64,000 nucleotides of DNA from an uncultured Lachnospiraceae bacterium (GTDB taxonomy: Bacteria > Bacillota > Clostridia > Lachnospirales > Lachnospiraceae): contig CAKSBC010000003.1 in the NCBI GenBank assembly GCA_934438085.1, positions 67,330 through 131,329 on the forward strand, in the 5' to 3' direction. The translations under genes were made by a program, and so were the position numbers. The notes beneath the pieces were generated by a model that was given only the letters and a program-made list of their open reading frames with translations, searched no databases and was not told where the DNA came from. Positions 23,070 to 31,302 of the stretch are shown piece by piece. The stretch's first letter is position 1. Each line of letters starts with the position of its first letter.

Positions 23070-25043
23070 TTAATCGAATAATGCTAAAGATTTCTTTTTC
23101 AAGGAATTGATTCTCCTTGTATTTTTCCGTGGTGGTTTCACACCCAGGAACTCACGAATGTTCTTCTGTGCCAGTTTCAGATACCAGTTACGGTCTACCA
23201 CATCAATAGACAATTCATTGTTATTGTCCACCATGCAGTGAACTGGCAGACTGGGAACCTTTGCGTCCTTGCCTGTTACAGCGTGGGTTTTATAGATCGT
23301 GCCGTACCGTCTGTCTGCCGTGGCGTATACCCGGTTGACCTTCTGTACGGGAACCTTATCTTCGCCCACCATCTGATAGCACCCGGAATATTTACCTCCA
23401 ACCTTTGCAATCACCTGGAAGTCCAGGATATTCGTACTTGCCATTATCGTTTCTTCCGGGTCTACACCCTTTACAAAGTAATCCTGGATTGCCCGTGCGA
23501 CTATAACCGCATTATTGTTGATATTCCACGCACCACCACTCATGTTGTCCCAAGCCGGGAGTCCCATTTTGGTAAAGTCAATGTTTGCATTGGTCAGAAT
23601 ACCTCTTACCAGTGCGCCGCCCTTGACCTTCGGCTTACCGTCACCCACGGGAACCTCAACGTAGTTGTTCACATCCCGCTGTACGATTTTCTGAATGAAA
23701 TCCTCTTCCAGTTCAAACCCGGTTCTGTCCTGCCATTCCTGGGTAATTTCCTGCCACTTTGCTTCATCGGAGTTGTCGAAACTTACCATGATACCATCCG
23801 TATTAAGCTGAATGATTTTCAGAGTCGGACACTCTGCTATAAGGTGCATTGACAGTTCCAGTAGGAGAAGCTGTCCAGTGATACAAACCGAACGTCCCAT
23901 CAGAGGGTCATACAGGTCATTGAAAGCCACGCCGTCTTTACCGTTAAGCATGGTTCCGTAGGTGGTGTTCAGTACCAGTTTCAGAGCGTTTGCCGTGACC
24001 TTATCCCCGGCTTTCTTCGCCTGTACTCTCTCTTCCAGGGTATCTACATATACCTGCGGGGATGGAATATTGCGGCTACAGAAGCCGTATTTCTGTCCCT
24101 TTGAGAGAGGAATGGTCATCAAGTGCGGGTAATAACTTGCCACGTCCTTGTTTCGGATTGACCTGCTCTCAGTAGCTTCTTCCACATAAGTAGGAATTGC
24201 ACCGTGGATACCTCCGTAGGCAATCGTGCATTTGCACTCACCAATGGAAAAATCCAGAGCAGCTCCCTTGTGCTTCACACCCTGTTCATCGTAGCCACCA
24301 AACAGAAGGTAGTTCGGAATGTTCGGGTCATGCAGCTTATCAAAGAAGTCAAATACTTCCTGCGGAATGTACTGTCTGAGCAGTTTATCCGGGTACTGAT
24401 AATCTCTTTCGTCTGTCCATGGTTTCTCTGGTTTCTGGGCTTGCAGGTATACGCTTGTCAGTTTGGCATTGGTCATGTACATAGCCTGCCTGTCTGTCAA
24501 ACCACGCTTCCTGCCTACAGCCGCTTTGTTGTCCAGATAGCCTTGCCGCAACTTGAAAAGAATCTCCGTTGCGTCCACATCGTACTTGCAGTAGTAAGTA
24601 GTCTGTGCCTTTTCTGATTCAGAGAGAACGTGGTCAACATTGAAATCAACCTCTGTTTCCTCAATCGGGATACCCAGGTGGGCTTCAATCCCTTTAAGGG
24701 ATACACCGTCCTGGCAATCATCCTTGAGGTCGAAGCTGTCAAAATAGACCCGGTACTCTTTCAGAGCGGGAATATCCCACCCGTTTAATTCGTGAACGAT
24801 GATGAGGTCATTTATCTCCTTCACCTGTTCCGGGGTGAACCCACACATAACTGCCTTGAGTATGTGGTTATCGTAGTGCTTGTTGTTGAAGCCGCCCAGA
24901 TACGGGTTGCGCTCCATGAAAGCCAAGACTTCATCATTGTCATTCCAGATAACCGTGTACTCTCCCGTGGCTACTTCTTTGAACACAAACAGCCAGTCAT
25001 GGGCAAATACCTCACAGTCGAATATGTAGGTTCCCTCAACCAT
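23070..25043 (-). CDS. family B DNA polymerase
   Basis: A 657-residue polymerase from the ATG at 25043 (a GTG two codons earlier is possible). Exonuclease motifs are FDCEVFAHDW (Exo I) and YYCKYDVDAT (Exo III, about 153-162). Polymerase motifs are DVASYYPHLMT (A, about 302), LKLVLNTTYGTML (B, about 360) and LNTDGIMV (C, about 417), where the usual DTD reads NTD. A shortened form typical of phages. It replicates phage DNA with the primase and helicase in this region. Confidence 0.88.
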   Translation of the reverse strand: MVEGTYIFDCEVFAHDWLFVFKEVATGEYTVIWNDNDEVLAFMERNPYLGGFNNKHYDNHILKAVMCGFTPEQVKEINDLIIVHELNGWDIPALKEYRVYFDSFDLKDDCQDGVSLKGIEAHLGIPIEETEVDFNVDHVLSESEKAQTTYYCKYDVDATEILFKLRQGYLDNKAAVGRKRGLTDRQAMYMTNAKLTSVYLQAQKPEKPWTDERDYQYPDKLLRQYIPQEVFDFFDKLHDPNIPNYLLFGGYDEQGVKHKGAALDFSIGECKCTIAYGGIHGAIPTYVEEATESRSIRNKDVASYYPHLMTIPLSKGQKYGFCSRNIPSPQVYVDTLEERVQAKKAGDKVTANALKLVLNTTYGTMLNGKDGVAFNDLYDPLMGRSVCITGQLLLLELSMHLIAECPTLKIIQLNTDGIMVSFDNSDEAKWQEITQEWQDRTGFELEEDFIQKIVQRDVNNYVEVPVGDGKPKVKGGALVRGILTNANIDFTKMGLPAWDNMSGGAWNINNNAVIVARAIQDYFVKGVDPEETIMASTNILDFQVIAKVGGKYSGCYQMVGEDKVPVQKVNRVYATADRRYGTIYKTHAVTGKDAKVPSLPVHCMVDNNNELSIDVVDRNWYLKLAQKNIREFLGVKPPRKNTRRINSLKKKSLALFD

Positions 25044-25242
25044 CGTCACACCGCCCTTCTTCCAGAGCCTTTTGTACCTGCAAGATTTCCTGCCTTGCCT
25101 GTACGCAGCGGCGAATCATTGACGCTTTGGAGTGTTCGGGAGGAATTATGCCCCACTTGTCGGGCATGGCTCCCATACTCTCTTCCACGCCTGCCAGAAG
25201 AAGTTGAGCGGTAGTGAAGTGGTTCTTCACACTCTTCGTCAT
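25036..25242 (-). CDS. small phage protein overlapping the polymerase start
   Basis: A 68-residue protein starting MTKSVKNHFTTAQLLLAGVE. Its hydrophobic/charged periodicity (MIRRCVQARQEILQVQKALEEG) looks like a real helical protein. It lies inside the 3' half of the upstream membrane-protein frame and overlaps the polymerase ATG by eight bases. A weak purine-rich site (GAAGATGAAG) precedes it. Coding character here favours this frame over the overlapping one. Confidence 0.55.
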   Translation of the reverse strand: MTKSVKNHFTTAQLLLAGVEESMGAMPDKWGIIPPEHSKASMIRRCVQARQEILQVQKALEEGRCDDG

Positions 25243-25432
25243 CTTCATCTTCGTAGTCCTCCAAGTCATACCACCAGTTATTTGCCCAGGAGAACAGTGC
25301 CAGGTATGCAGTACAAAGGACATTGATGAGAAGCATTGTCATCCCGTAGACTTCATCATCCAGAGCGCAGGCAGTGAACAGCCACGTTATGCCCACGATA
25401 TATCCGATTGTTTTCAGAACTTTATTCTTCAT
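25046..25432 (-). CDS. membrane protein with overprinted C-terminus
   Basis: A 128-residue frame. Residues 1-55 hold two membrane helices (IGYIVGITWLFTACAL, TMLLINVLCTAYLALFSW), followed by an acidic run (EDYEDEDDEECEE). From about residue 64 onward the translation is arginine/serine-rich without fold-like character and coincides with the small gene at 25036-25242 read in another frame. The true protein may be a short membrane anchor with a tail imposed by the overlap. Confidence 0.5.
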   Translation of the reverse strand: MKNKVLKTIGYIVGITWLFTACALDDEVYGMTMLLINVLCTAYLALFSWANNWWYDLEDYEDEDDEECEEPLHYRSTSSGRRGREYGSHARQVGHNSSRTLQSVNDSPLRTGKAGNLAGTKGSGRRAV

Positions 25433-25433
25433 G

Positions 25434-26819
25434 TCAATCTCCTATAAATTCGCACCCGCACTTCCTGTAACTGGTGCAGCGTTGTTTGAAAGATTTCTGC
25501 AATGACCGTATGCAGTCTACATAGTCATAAGCTATTGGCTGCTTCTTGCCGTCAAAGGTTCGGGCGATACGTCCCACACTCTGAACTATCACCGCATAAT
25601 CTTTCTGAGGGGTTGTTAGGTACAATCTGTCCAGTCTGGGAATATCCAGACCTTCTTTTGCCAGGGAATAAGTTGCAAACAGATACCGCTTCTTGCCAGT
25701 TCTCATGTCCTCAATGGCTTGCTCCCGTTCAGCTTTCCGCTTTTTACTGGTCATCTTTCCATCTATCACTGCCGCTTGCGCCCTCAGTTTCAAAGGCAAC
25801 TGCTCATACAGGTATTTAAGATGGTCAACCCTTTCTGATAGAATCAGATTGAAATGCTCACGGTTCTCAACCAGGTCATCAAGAATAATCTGGTTTCGGC
25901 TCTCACATTCTGTGAGGTAGGTAATCATTTTGCAGTAGTTAATTGTGCCGTCACTGTTCAGATAAGCAGGACTCAGTTTCACGTCCGTACCTTTCGGCAG
26001 GATACTTACTGTCATAACCCTGGACTTCACTGCTTCATCTGGAACAGTCCATACTACTTGACCCAACATTGCGTAGGTTGCTTTTATCATGCCGTCCGAA
26101 CGATGGACGGTTGCTGACAGCCCGAACTTATGTCTGGCACACAGCGTATTCAGTACCTTTGAAAACTGGGTTACCGCTGTAGGTGTACCACTTACTCTGT
26201 GACACTCATCCACAATCACGCAGTCCCACTCATCTCTATATTGGTCTAAGTCCAATTTGCACATGGTCTGGATTGTGGCGAAGGTCATAGCCTTACCGAT
26301 ATTTACCTTACCTTCGGTTATCGTTCCCAGTAGTTCTGAATCAACGTACTGTTCTGCACGGCTCTTGCTCTGCGTCAGCAGGTCTTTGGTGTGTGTCAGC
26401 CAGAGGGTTTTCACCCCTAACGCACACGCCAGGGCAATTCCCATCTGAGTCTTACCAGACCCGGCAGGGGATTGTAGAATGCCGTAGTGGTTTATCAGCA
26501 TTGCCGCAACTGCTTCTTCCTGGTAGTCATACAGCGGAACCTTGCCACCGTAGTCAACCTTCTTCGGCTCTTTGAACAGCTTCTTCATATCTCCTTCCAG
26601 AAGCGGAAGGATTGCTCTCAAACACCCGAACGGGAGAATCAAGCTATTTCCGTTCACCTCATAGAGATAAAGCGTTCGTGGGGTATTCCCAAGCCACAGG
26701 TGCATTCTGGCTTTTTGCTGATACTCTGGGTTTGTCATTTCCAGATTCTCTTTGCACCACTTAATCAGTTCGGGTGAGGGGTCAAGGATTTTCAATCGGC
26801 TCCCGATTTCTATAAACAT
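25434..26819 (-). CDS. SF2 DEAD/DEAH-box helicase
   Basis: A 461-residue helicase from the ATG at 26819 (TTGGAGG upstream); 33 extra residues in the longer frame lie in the preceding gene. Motif I QSPAGSGKTQMG (about 113-124), motif II VIVDECH (about 205), motif III GLSATVHR (about 240), motif VI QSVGRIARTFDG (about 420-431). A T4 UvsW-like N-terminal domain is plausible. Likely role: branch migration or unwinding in phage replication or repair. Confidence 0.88.
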   Translation of the reverse strand: MFIEIGSRLKILDPSPELIKWCKENLEMTNPEYQQKARMHLWLGNTPRTLYLYEVNGNSLILPFGCLRAILPLLEGDMKKLFKEPKKVDYGGKVPLYDYQEEAVAAMLINHYGILQSPAGSGKTQMGIALACALGVKTLWLTHTKDLLTQSKSRAEQYVDSELLGTITEGKVNIGKAMTFATIQTMCKLDLDQYRDEWDCVIVDECHRVSGTPTAVTQFSKVLNTLCARHKFGLSATVHRSDGMIKATYAMLGQVVWTVPDEAVKSRVMTVSILPKGTDVKLSPAYLNSDGTINYCKMITYLTECESRNQIILDDLVENREHFNLILSERVDHLKYLYEQLPLKLRAQAAVIDGKMTSKKRKAEREQAIEDMRTGKKRYLFATYSLAKEGLDIPRLDRLYLTTPQKDYAVIVQSVGRIARTFDGKKQPIAYDYVDCIRSLQKSFKQRCTSYRKCGCEFIGD

Positions 26820-27222
26820 CCATTTCCTCCAACCACTCTTGAAAGGTCTTGTACTCTGGAAACTCTGACTCTGTAATGCTGCCCTGCCCGTAAAGCTGCC
26901 GCAGACATAACTCATCAAAGTGAATCATATAAATCTGTCCGTCATTCAGCTTCATAGCGAAGTAGCAATGTTCGTTTCCCTGGGCTTCCCACATGGTCAT
27001 AGCCGCTTCCTGGTTTGGCTCAATCCGAGATAACGGGAAGCGATTGTTGGAACACACCTTACAGTCAATCAAGACTGCTGTGTTGTCCCGAACCGCAAGC
27101 ACGTCTGCGGGTTGTCCTACCTGGTTCTGCGCCAGATTGTGCGCCCAGAAACCTTGCTCTGCCAGAAGTTCACACAGTTCCTCTTCAAAGTGGTTTCCCA
27201 TTGTTTTGTTCACTTGCTTCAT
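26782..27222 (-). CDS. RecU/Hjc-like Holliday-junction resolvase-type nuclease
   Basis: A 146-residue protein from the ATG at 27222 (GGGAG upstream). The PD-(D/E)xK core is visible: GNHFEEELCELLAEQGFWAHNL (Glu near residue 13), GQPADVLAVRDNTAVLIDCKVCS (Asp near 38, D-C-K near 50-52). It would resolve recombination junctions before packaging. It overlaps the helicase gene by 38 bases. Confidence 0.8.
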   Translation of the reverse strand: MKQVNKTMGNHFEEELCELLAEQGFWAHNLAQNQVGQPADVLAVRDNTAVLIDCKVCSNNRFPLSRIEPNQEAAMTMWEAQGNEHCYFAMKLNDGQIYMIHFDELCLRQLYGQGSITESEFPEYKTFQEWLEEMDVYRNREPIENP

Positions 27223-27236
27223 AGGCTTCTGCTCCC

Positions 27237-27259
27237 ACTGCACCTCACAAGGAGGTGCA
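27237..27259 (-). other. perfect 9-bp stem before the nuclease gene
   Basis: CTGCACCTC and GAGGTGCAG pair around a five-base loop in the gap before the nuclease gene. There is no T-run. It may mark RNA processing or influence initiation at the 27222 start. Confidence 0.4.
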
Positions 27260-27261
27260 GA

Positions 27262-27834
27262 TTAACGATTCTTGATTTTGAAAGCGGGGCGAACGCCAAG
27301 AGAGTAAGAAGCGTAGAGGTTGCTCGCATAACCGTTGCCGTAGACATTGGAGAAGAGAGTAGCGGATTCTCTGACCTTGTTCATCAGCCAGTACCACTGC
27401 AAGTTCTCTTCCTTAGTGCCATCGAACGCCATACGGTTTCTACGCTTCTTCATCGGCTTCCACTGCTTCACATACGGGCTTTCGTACTCACCGTAGTAGT
27501 TCTCACCGAAAATCTCTTTCTCAGTCGGCAGACGAAGCAGGTCACCGTTGTCGAACGGAGCCATCATAGCCTTGAGTTCTGCCGGGAAGAGATTCAGAAT
27601 CTCACCATTCAGCTTCTTACGCAGGTCACTCTCTTCGTAACCTCCTTCATTGGTACTGGTGCTGTTCATCGGGTACTCACCAGGCAGGCAATCAACCAGG
27701 TAGAAAATCATGCCGTCCTCTTCCTGTTGCATAGCCATAGCCTGCACCTTCATACCGTCCGTGAGTTTGACCTTGATAATATCTCCAACCTTAAAAGTAT
27801 CAACGTCAGACTTAATCATTCTCTTTACTTTCAT
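27262..27834 (-). CDS. DUF6273 domain protein
   Basis: A 190-residue protein from the ATG at 27834 (GGAGG eight bases upstream). N-terminal beta strands (TFKVGDIIKVKL) lead to a C-terminal DUF6273-type fold ending in SYSLGVRPAFKIKNR, the usual family end. The fold resembles formylglycine-generating or C-type lectin-like domains. Such ends can be variable targets of retroelements, but no reverse transcriptase is present here. Function unknown. Confidence 0.75.
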   Translation of the reverse strand: MKVKRMIKSDVDTFKVGDIIKVKLTDGMKVQAMAMQQEEDGMIFYLVDCLPGEYPMNSTSTNEGGYEESDLRKKLNGEILNLFPAELKAMMAPFDNGDLLRLPTEKEIFGENYYGEYESPYVKQWKPMKKRRNRMAFDGTKEENLQWYWLMNKVRESATLFSNVYGNGYASNLYASYSLGVRPAFKIKNR

Positions 27835-27980
27835 TGTGTTTTCCTCCACTTGTACGGCTTACCGTATTTTTCTTGATACCAGATTTCAAACTTCTTGCGG
27901 TTTTCCTCATCTTTGAAGTATTCCTTCACCCTGTCAGCAAGGACAGAACAAAGTGTGCTTCCTTCTAATGTGCGAAGCAT
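27831..27980 (-). CDS. small phage early protein
   Basis: A 49-residue protein starting MLRTLEGSTLCSVLADRVKE. Its ATG overlaps the stop of the upstream gene (TAATG) and its own stop overlaps the DUF6273 start. The FEIWYQEKYGKPYKWRK block is of a type often found in short phage proteins. Overlaps on both sides support it as a real gene. Confidence 0.7.
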   Translation of the reverse strand: MLRTLEGSTLCSVLADRVKEYFKDEENRKKFEIWYQEKYGKPYKWRKTQ

Positions 27981-28204
27981 TAAGCCCCATCAACGAGGAC
28001 GGAACCATTCTCATACTTGTCCAGAATATCCATGGACAATTCGATGATTGCGTCCGCTTTAGTACCGTTTCTGGTTCCCGAAATTACTGAACTCATCTCT
28101 GTTTTGTCAGTCACAATACCCCGCAAGGCAAGCTGACCAATCAACCAGACGTAAGACAGCTTGTGCTTTTTAAGCCGCTCACGAATGTTCTCACGTTCCT
28201 CCAC
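27980..28204 (-). CDS. small phage early protein, possible Cro-like DNA-binder
   Basis: A 74-residue protein with GTG start and AAAGGAGG about ten bases upstream. The core (RERLKKHKLSYVWLIGQLALRGIVTDKTEMSSVISGTRNG) has the repeat-helix layout of a small HTH protein, common as the first leftward gene opposite a phage repressor. It is therefore a good Cro candidate. DNA binding is inferred. Confidence 0.7.
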   Translation of the reverse strand: MEERENIRERLKKHKLSYVWLIGQLALRGIVTDKTEMSSVISGTRNGTKADAIIELSMDILDKYENGSVLVDGA

Positions 28205-28234
28205 GTTTCCGCTTCCTCCTTTCCTTTAAGAATC

Positions 28235-28254
28235 TTGTAAACTAAAGTTGACAA
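28235..28254. promoter_or_regulatory. inverted-repeat operator O1 of the lysogeny switch
   Basis: TTGTAAAC-TAAA-GTTGACAA is an inverted repeat with one mismatch per arm. It overlaps the -35 of the rightward promoter at 28248. A related site is at 28357-28378. Confidence 0.55.
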
Positions 28255-28276
28255 CAGACTCTTCAAAGGTTATAAT
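28248..28276 (+). promoter_or_regulatory. rightward promoter, outer
   Basis: TTGACA (28248-28253), 17-base spacer, TATAAT (28271-28276): a perfect consensus. It points to the repressor and integrase genes but leaves a leader of about 200 bases that crosses the inner operators. Confidence 0.7.
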
Positions 28277-28356
28277 GAAGCTACCACACCTATATAACCA
28301 TTGATGACTCTGCGGGGATAAAAATTATAGTCCCGGAGGGCTATTTCCTTATACCC

Positions 28357-28378
28357 TTGTAAACAACTTTTGTTGACA
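28357..28378. promoter_or_regulatory. operator O2 of the lysogeny switch
   Basis: TTGTAAAC and GTTGACA recur with a seven-base spacing, overlapping the -35 of the inner rightward promoter. The match to O1 suggests the same binding protein, perhaps the small leftward HTH-like protein. Confidence 0.45.
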
Positions 28379-28400
28379 CTCATATAATAATCCCTATATA
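28373..28400 (+). promoter_or_regulatory. rightward promoter, inner (repressor)
   Basis: TTGACA (28373-28378), 16-base spacer, TATATA (28395-28400). The -10 lies within the palindromic operator at 28389-28406, so the repressor could regulate its own gene. Confidence 0.55.
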
Positions 28401-28412
28401 GGGATTTGTCAA
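28384..28412 (-). promoter_or_regulatory. leftward early promoter
   Basis: On the minus strand TTGACA (28407-28412), 17-base spacer, TATTAT (28384-28389). It should start the whole early transcript (28.2 kb leftwards). Confidence 0.7.
28389..28406. promoter_or_regulatory. 18-bp perfect palindrome operator
   Basis: AATCCCTATATAGGGATT is a perfect palindrome that exactly fills the spacer of the leftward promoter. TAGGGA half-sites recur at about 28421 and 28433. It is the best candidate for the binding site of the repressor encoded at 28479. Confidence 0.75.
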
Positions 28413-28478
28413 TAGCTTTTTAGGGAATTTTATAGGGAAATTTTTGCCAACTATCCCCAAACAGGGAAAGGAGTACTT

Positions 28479-29039
28479 ATGAACTTCACGGAAAAGCTGT
28501 CTGCACTGCTCAAAGAGCGGGGACTCACCCGCAAAAAGTTCCTGGAAGATATGCACATGGGCAAGAACCAATTCACTTACTGGTCTAAGAGTCAGAGCCT
28601 ACCAAACCCCTCCACTTTGGACGCTATTGCAAATTATTTTGACGTTCCTGTTACATACTTAATAGGGGAAGAAGCCTGCGAAACATCCGCAACAAGAGCC
28701 ATGGATGAAGTTGTAGACTGGCTTACAGACCATGACTACACTGTAGAGCAAGATGAGAATGGTGATTATACCATAGGAAAGAACGGCAAATACTGCTATT
28801 ACAGCACTGGTGACTTTACGGCAGATTGCCTGGGTATTAAATCTGCCGCTGCCAACGGCTTTGAACTTGCTATGAAAGAATGGGAAAAAGCTGAGTTCCC
28901 AGATACAACTCTCACCCTTACGGACGAAGAACGTCTACTTCTGGAAGCATACAGAAGTGCTACCACCCAAGGTAGATTCAATATCGTATCAGTCTGTATG
29001 TCTGAAAAAGAGAAAGCCGCAGCCGTAAGTGTCGGGTAA
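28479..29039 (+). CDS. phage repressor, XRE-type HTH
   Basis: A 186-residue protein after GGAAAGGAG. The N-terminal HTH (LSALLKERGLTRKKFLEDMHMGKNQFTYWSKSQSLP, about 7-42, then ANYFDVPVTYLIG) is of the cI/XRE type. The C-terminal part has no visible S24 protease serine-lysine dyad, so induction may use another route, such as an ImmA-type protease or an antirepressor. It is followed by the integrase gene on the same transcript. Confidence 0.85.
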   Translation: MNFTEKLSALLKERGLTRKKFLEDMHMGKNQFTYWSKSQSLPNPSTLDAIANYFDVPVTYLIGEEACETSATRAMDEVVDWLTDHDYTVEQDENGDYTIGKNGKYCYYSTGDFTADCLGIKSAAANGFELAMKEWEKAEFPDTTLTLTDEERLLLEAYRSATTQGRFNIVSVCMSEKEKAAAVSVG

Positions 29040-29066
29040 TAGATTTCAGAGAATGGAGGAAACGCC

Positions 29067-30590
29067 ATGTATGAGGATATAAAAACAGCCTGCCTATACG
29101 TCAGATTCTCAAGCCATAACCAGACTGAGCAATCTATTGAAGGGCAGACCCGTGTTTGCCGTGAGTTCTGCAAACGGCACAATATTAGAATTGTAGAGAT
29201 ATATGCTGACAGAGCCACGTCTGCCAGTAAAGACATTGAGAAGAGAGTCCAGTTCCTAAAGATGATTAAGGACTCTGAGAAGGGATTGTTTGACGCTGTA
29301 ATCGTATACAAACTTGACCGCTTCGCCCGTTCCCGGTATGACTCAGCCACATACAAATACCGTTTGAAGCGTAATGGGGTGCAGCTTATCTCAGCCACAG
29401 AGAACATCAGCAATGACCCAGAAGGTATCATTCTGGAATCCGTGCTTGAAGGTATGGCTGAGTTCTACAGTGCCGAACTCTCCCAGAAAATCAACCGTGG
29501 TATGAGAGAGTCAGCCTACAAGCATAACTCTATAGGCGGGGCAGTCCCTCTGGGATACAAAATTGAAAACAAGAAACTGGTGGTTGACCCGCAGACTGCT
29601 CCCCTGGTGAAAGAAGCCTTTGAGAAATATGCAGACGGAGAAACCGTTGCTGAAATCTGCCGTCAGTTTAATGCCCGTGGATATAAGACTTCAAAGGGTA
29701 CTGCTTTCGGTAGAAGTTCTTTCACCAAAATGTTCCGCAATGAGAGGTATATCGGGGTCTATACATTCCATGAATACCGTGCGGAAGGTGCTGTGCCTGC
29801 TATTATTGATAAAGACCTCTGGGATAGAGTACAGCTTAGAGCCGGGAAGATTAAGAACGCACCTGCCCGCCATAAAGCAAAGATTGTATACCTGCTCAGT
29901 GGTAAACTCTTCTGCGGACACTGCGGAAGCAGGATGAATGGAAACTGCAATTCCAGTAACTACTATTACTACCAGTGTTACGGAAAGAAGAACGGTCATG
30001 TTGACTGCAATAAAAAGAATATCCGTAAGGAGTTCATAGAGAGACTGGTTGCCCAGGACGCTCTATCACTCCTTACGGATGAATATATAGAACAGATCGC
30101 TACTATTGCCTGCGAAAAGAATCAGCATGAGATTGAACTGGATTCTGCCCTTCCGACTATCCGTGACCGTATTCACCAGGTAGACATATCCCTCAACAAC
30201 CTTCTCAAAGCTATTGAGTCCGGGTCAGCCCCGGATATGCTTGTAAAGCGCATGGGAGAATTGGAGAAGGAAAAGAAAGACCTGCAATTACAGGCTAAGA
30301 AAGAATCTGATAATCTTATTGAACTGGACAAAGCCCAGGTTATCTATTGGTTAGAACAGTTCCGGGGCGGCAGTATCGAAGATGAAGAGTTCTGCCGTAT
30401 GCTCATTGACCTCTTCGTAAATTCCGTCACTGTATGGGATGAGGATGACGGTTCCTACAAGGTCACCGTTGCTTATAATCTAACCTCTTTACCGACAAAA
30501 ACGTACCGCCTAAACAAAGGCGGCACGTTGTCGGATTTCACTTCCAATGCACCTGCAGAGTTCTACCTTGCATCACCAGATTTGCAATGA
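29067..30590 (+). CDS. large serine recombinase (phage integrase)
   Basis: A 507-residue site-specific recombinase. The N-terminal resolvase domain carries ACLYVRFSSHNQTEQSIEGQ with the catalytic serine near residue 16, and YKLDRFARS (about 82-90). A recombinase domain (GYKIENKKLVVDP onward) is followed by a zinc ribbon (CGHCGSRMNG ... C-x5-C, about 288-325) and a coiled coil (about 370-410). The last residues are read through the attachment site into host DNA, so the excised form should end differently. It integrates and, with a directionality factor, excises the prophage. Confidence 0.95.
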   Translation: MYEDIKTACLYVRFSSHNQTEQSIEGQTRVCREFCKRHNIRIVEIYADRATSASKDIEKRVQFLKMIKDSEKGLFDAVIVYKLDRFARSRYDSATYKYRLKRNGVQLISATENISNDPEGIILESVLEGMAEFYSAELSQKINRGMRESAYKHNSIGGAVPLGYKIENKKLVVDPQTAPLVKEAFEKYADGETVAEICRQFNARGYKTSKGTAFGRSSFTKMFRNERYIGVYTFHEYRAEGAVPAIIDKDLWDRVQLRAGKIKNAPARHKAKIVYLLSGKLFCGHCGSRMNGNCNSSNYYYYQCYGKKNGHVDCNKKNIRKEFIERLVAQDALSLLTDEYIEQIATIACEKNQHEIELDSALPTIRDRIHQVDISLNNLLKAIESGSAPDMLVKRMGELEKEKKDLQLQAKKESDNLIELDKAQVIYWLEQFRGGSIEDEEFCRMLIDLFVNSVTVWDEDDGSYKVTVAYNLTSLPTKTYRLNKGGTLSDFTSNAPAEFYLASPDLQ

Positions 30591-31242
30591 TGTTCAAAAT
30601 CGTCTGCGTCTTACCGGTGCCCGGAGGACCTTCAATCACGCTTATTTGATTGGCAAGTGCATTAGTGACTGCCTTAAACTGACTTTCATTGCAACCGAAC
30701 GGAAAGATCGGTGCAGAGGCATCCAAAGTCGTTCCTATCTGGTATTCTTCCGGATTTAGATACACAGCAGCTGCGGTATCATCACTTAAAAAGTCGACTT
30801 TTTCATATTGTTTTGATAGAATCGCCGTATCATCTTCCGTACGGACACTGATAAAACCGGCAACCTCACGCAGATATTCAAACACCTGCTTTACACCGCC
30901 ATTTTCCAGTACAGACTTATTGACCTGCAACTCGCTGCGGTCATAATCCTGCTCATGACCGGTACCAAAGCAGATATGCCAATACTCCGTGCCATTGCCC
31001 TTGAAAACATAAATGGCCGTAATATTATCAAATGTCTTGCTGTTATGCCGCACCTGATAGCTTTTGGGATTCAGGCTGGTTGGATTTTTTAAGAAGGTCA
31101 CATTCTGCGCATTGTAGTTGAATGTCTTGCCATTTTTGAAGGTAATATCCCACTTACCGGAAATGTTGTTAAAATTGTAGCTAATCACGTCGGAAGAGAC
31201 AGGCTTTCCTTTGGCAATAATCATATTTGTTCTTGCGTCCAT
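30538..31242 (-). pseudogene. host SF1-type helicase, 5' part cut by the prophage
   Basis: 234 residues remain. Residues 1-190 are a beta-rich N-terminal region that includes NKSVLENGGVKQVFEYLREVAGFISV. The Walker A (IEGPPGTGKTQTILNIIANL, about 204-223) is the SF1 helicase motif I, followed at once by the junction. Motifs II-VI must lie beyond the left end of the prophage. Excision would restore the gene. The start follows AAAGGATGG. Confidence 0.85.
30545..30590. other. right prophage-host junction (attachment site region)
   Basis: On the minus strand the helicase frame matches its expected family sequence up to about ANLVMQGRTLQV and then departs, giving HWK and a stop. On the plus strand the integrase frame ends here. 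The crossover therefore lies between about 30550 and 30575. The matching left junction is outside the window, so the exact core cannot be read. Confidence 0.75.
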
Positions 31243-31302
31243 AAAAAAACCATCCTTTCCAATGCTACTTGAGTGAAATCATTAGTAACCACATGTAAAT
31301 TT

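Noticed and set aside
27262..27834. Diversity-generating retroelement target in the DUF6273 protein
   Set aside because: There is no reverse transcriptase gene and I see no template repeat of the C-terminal coding region in the window.
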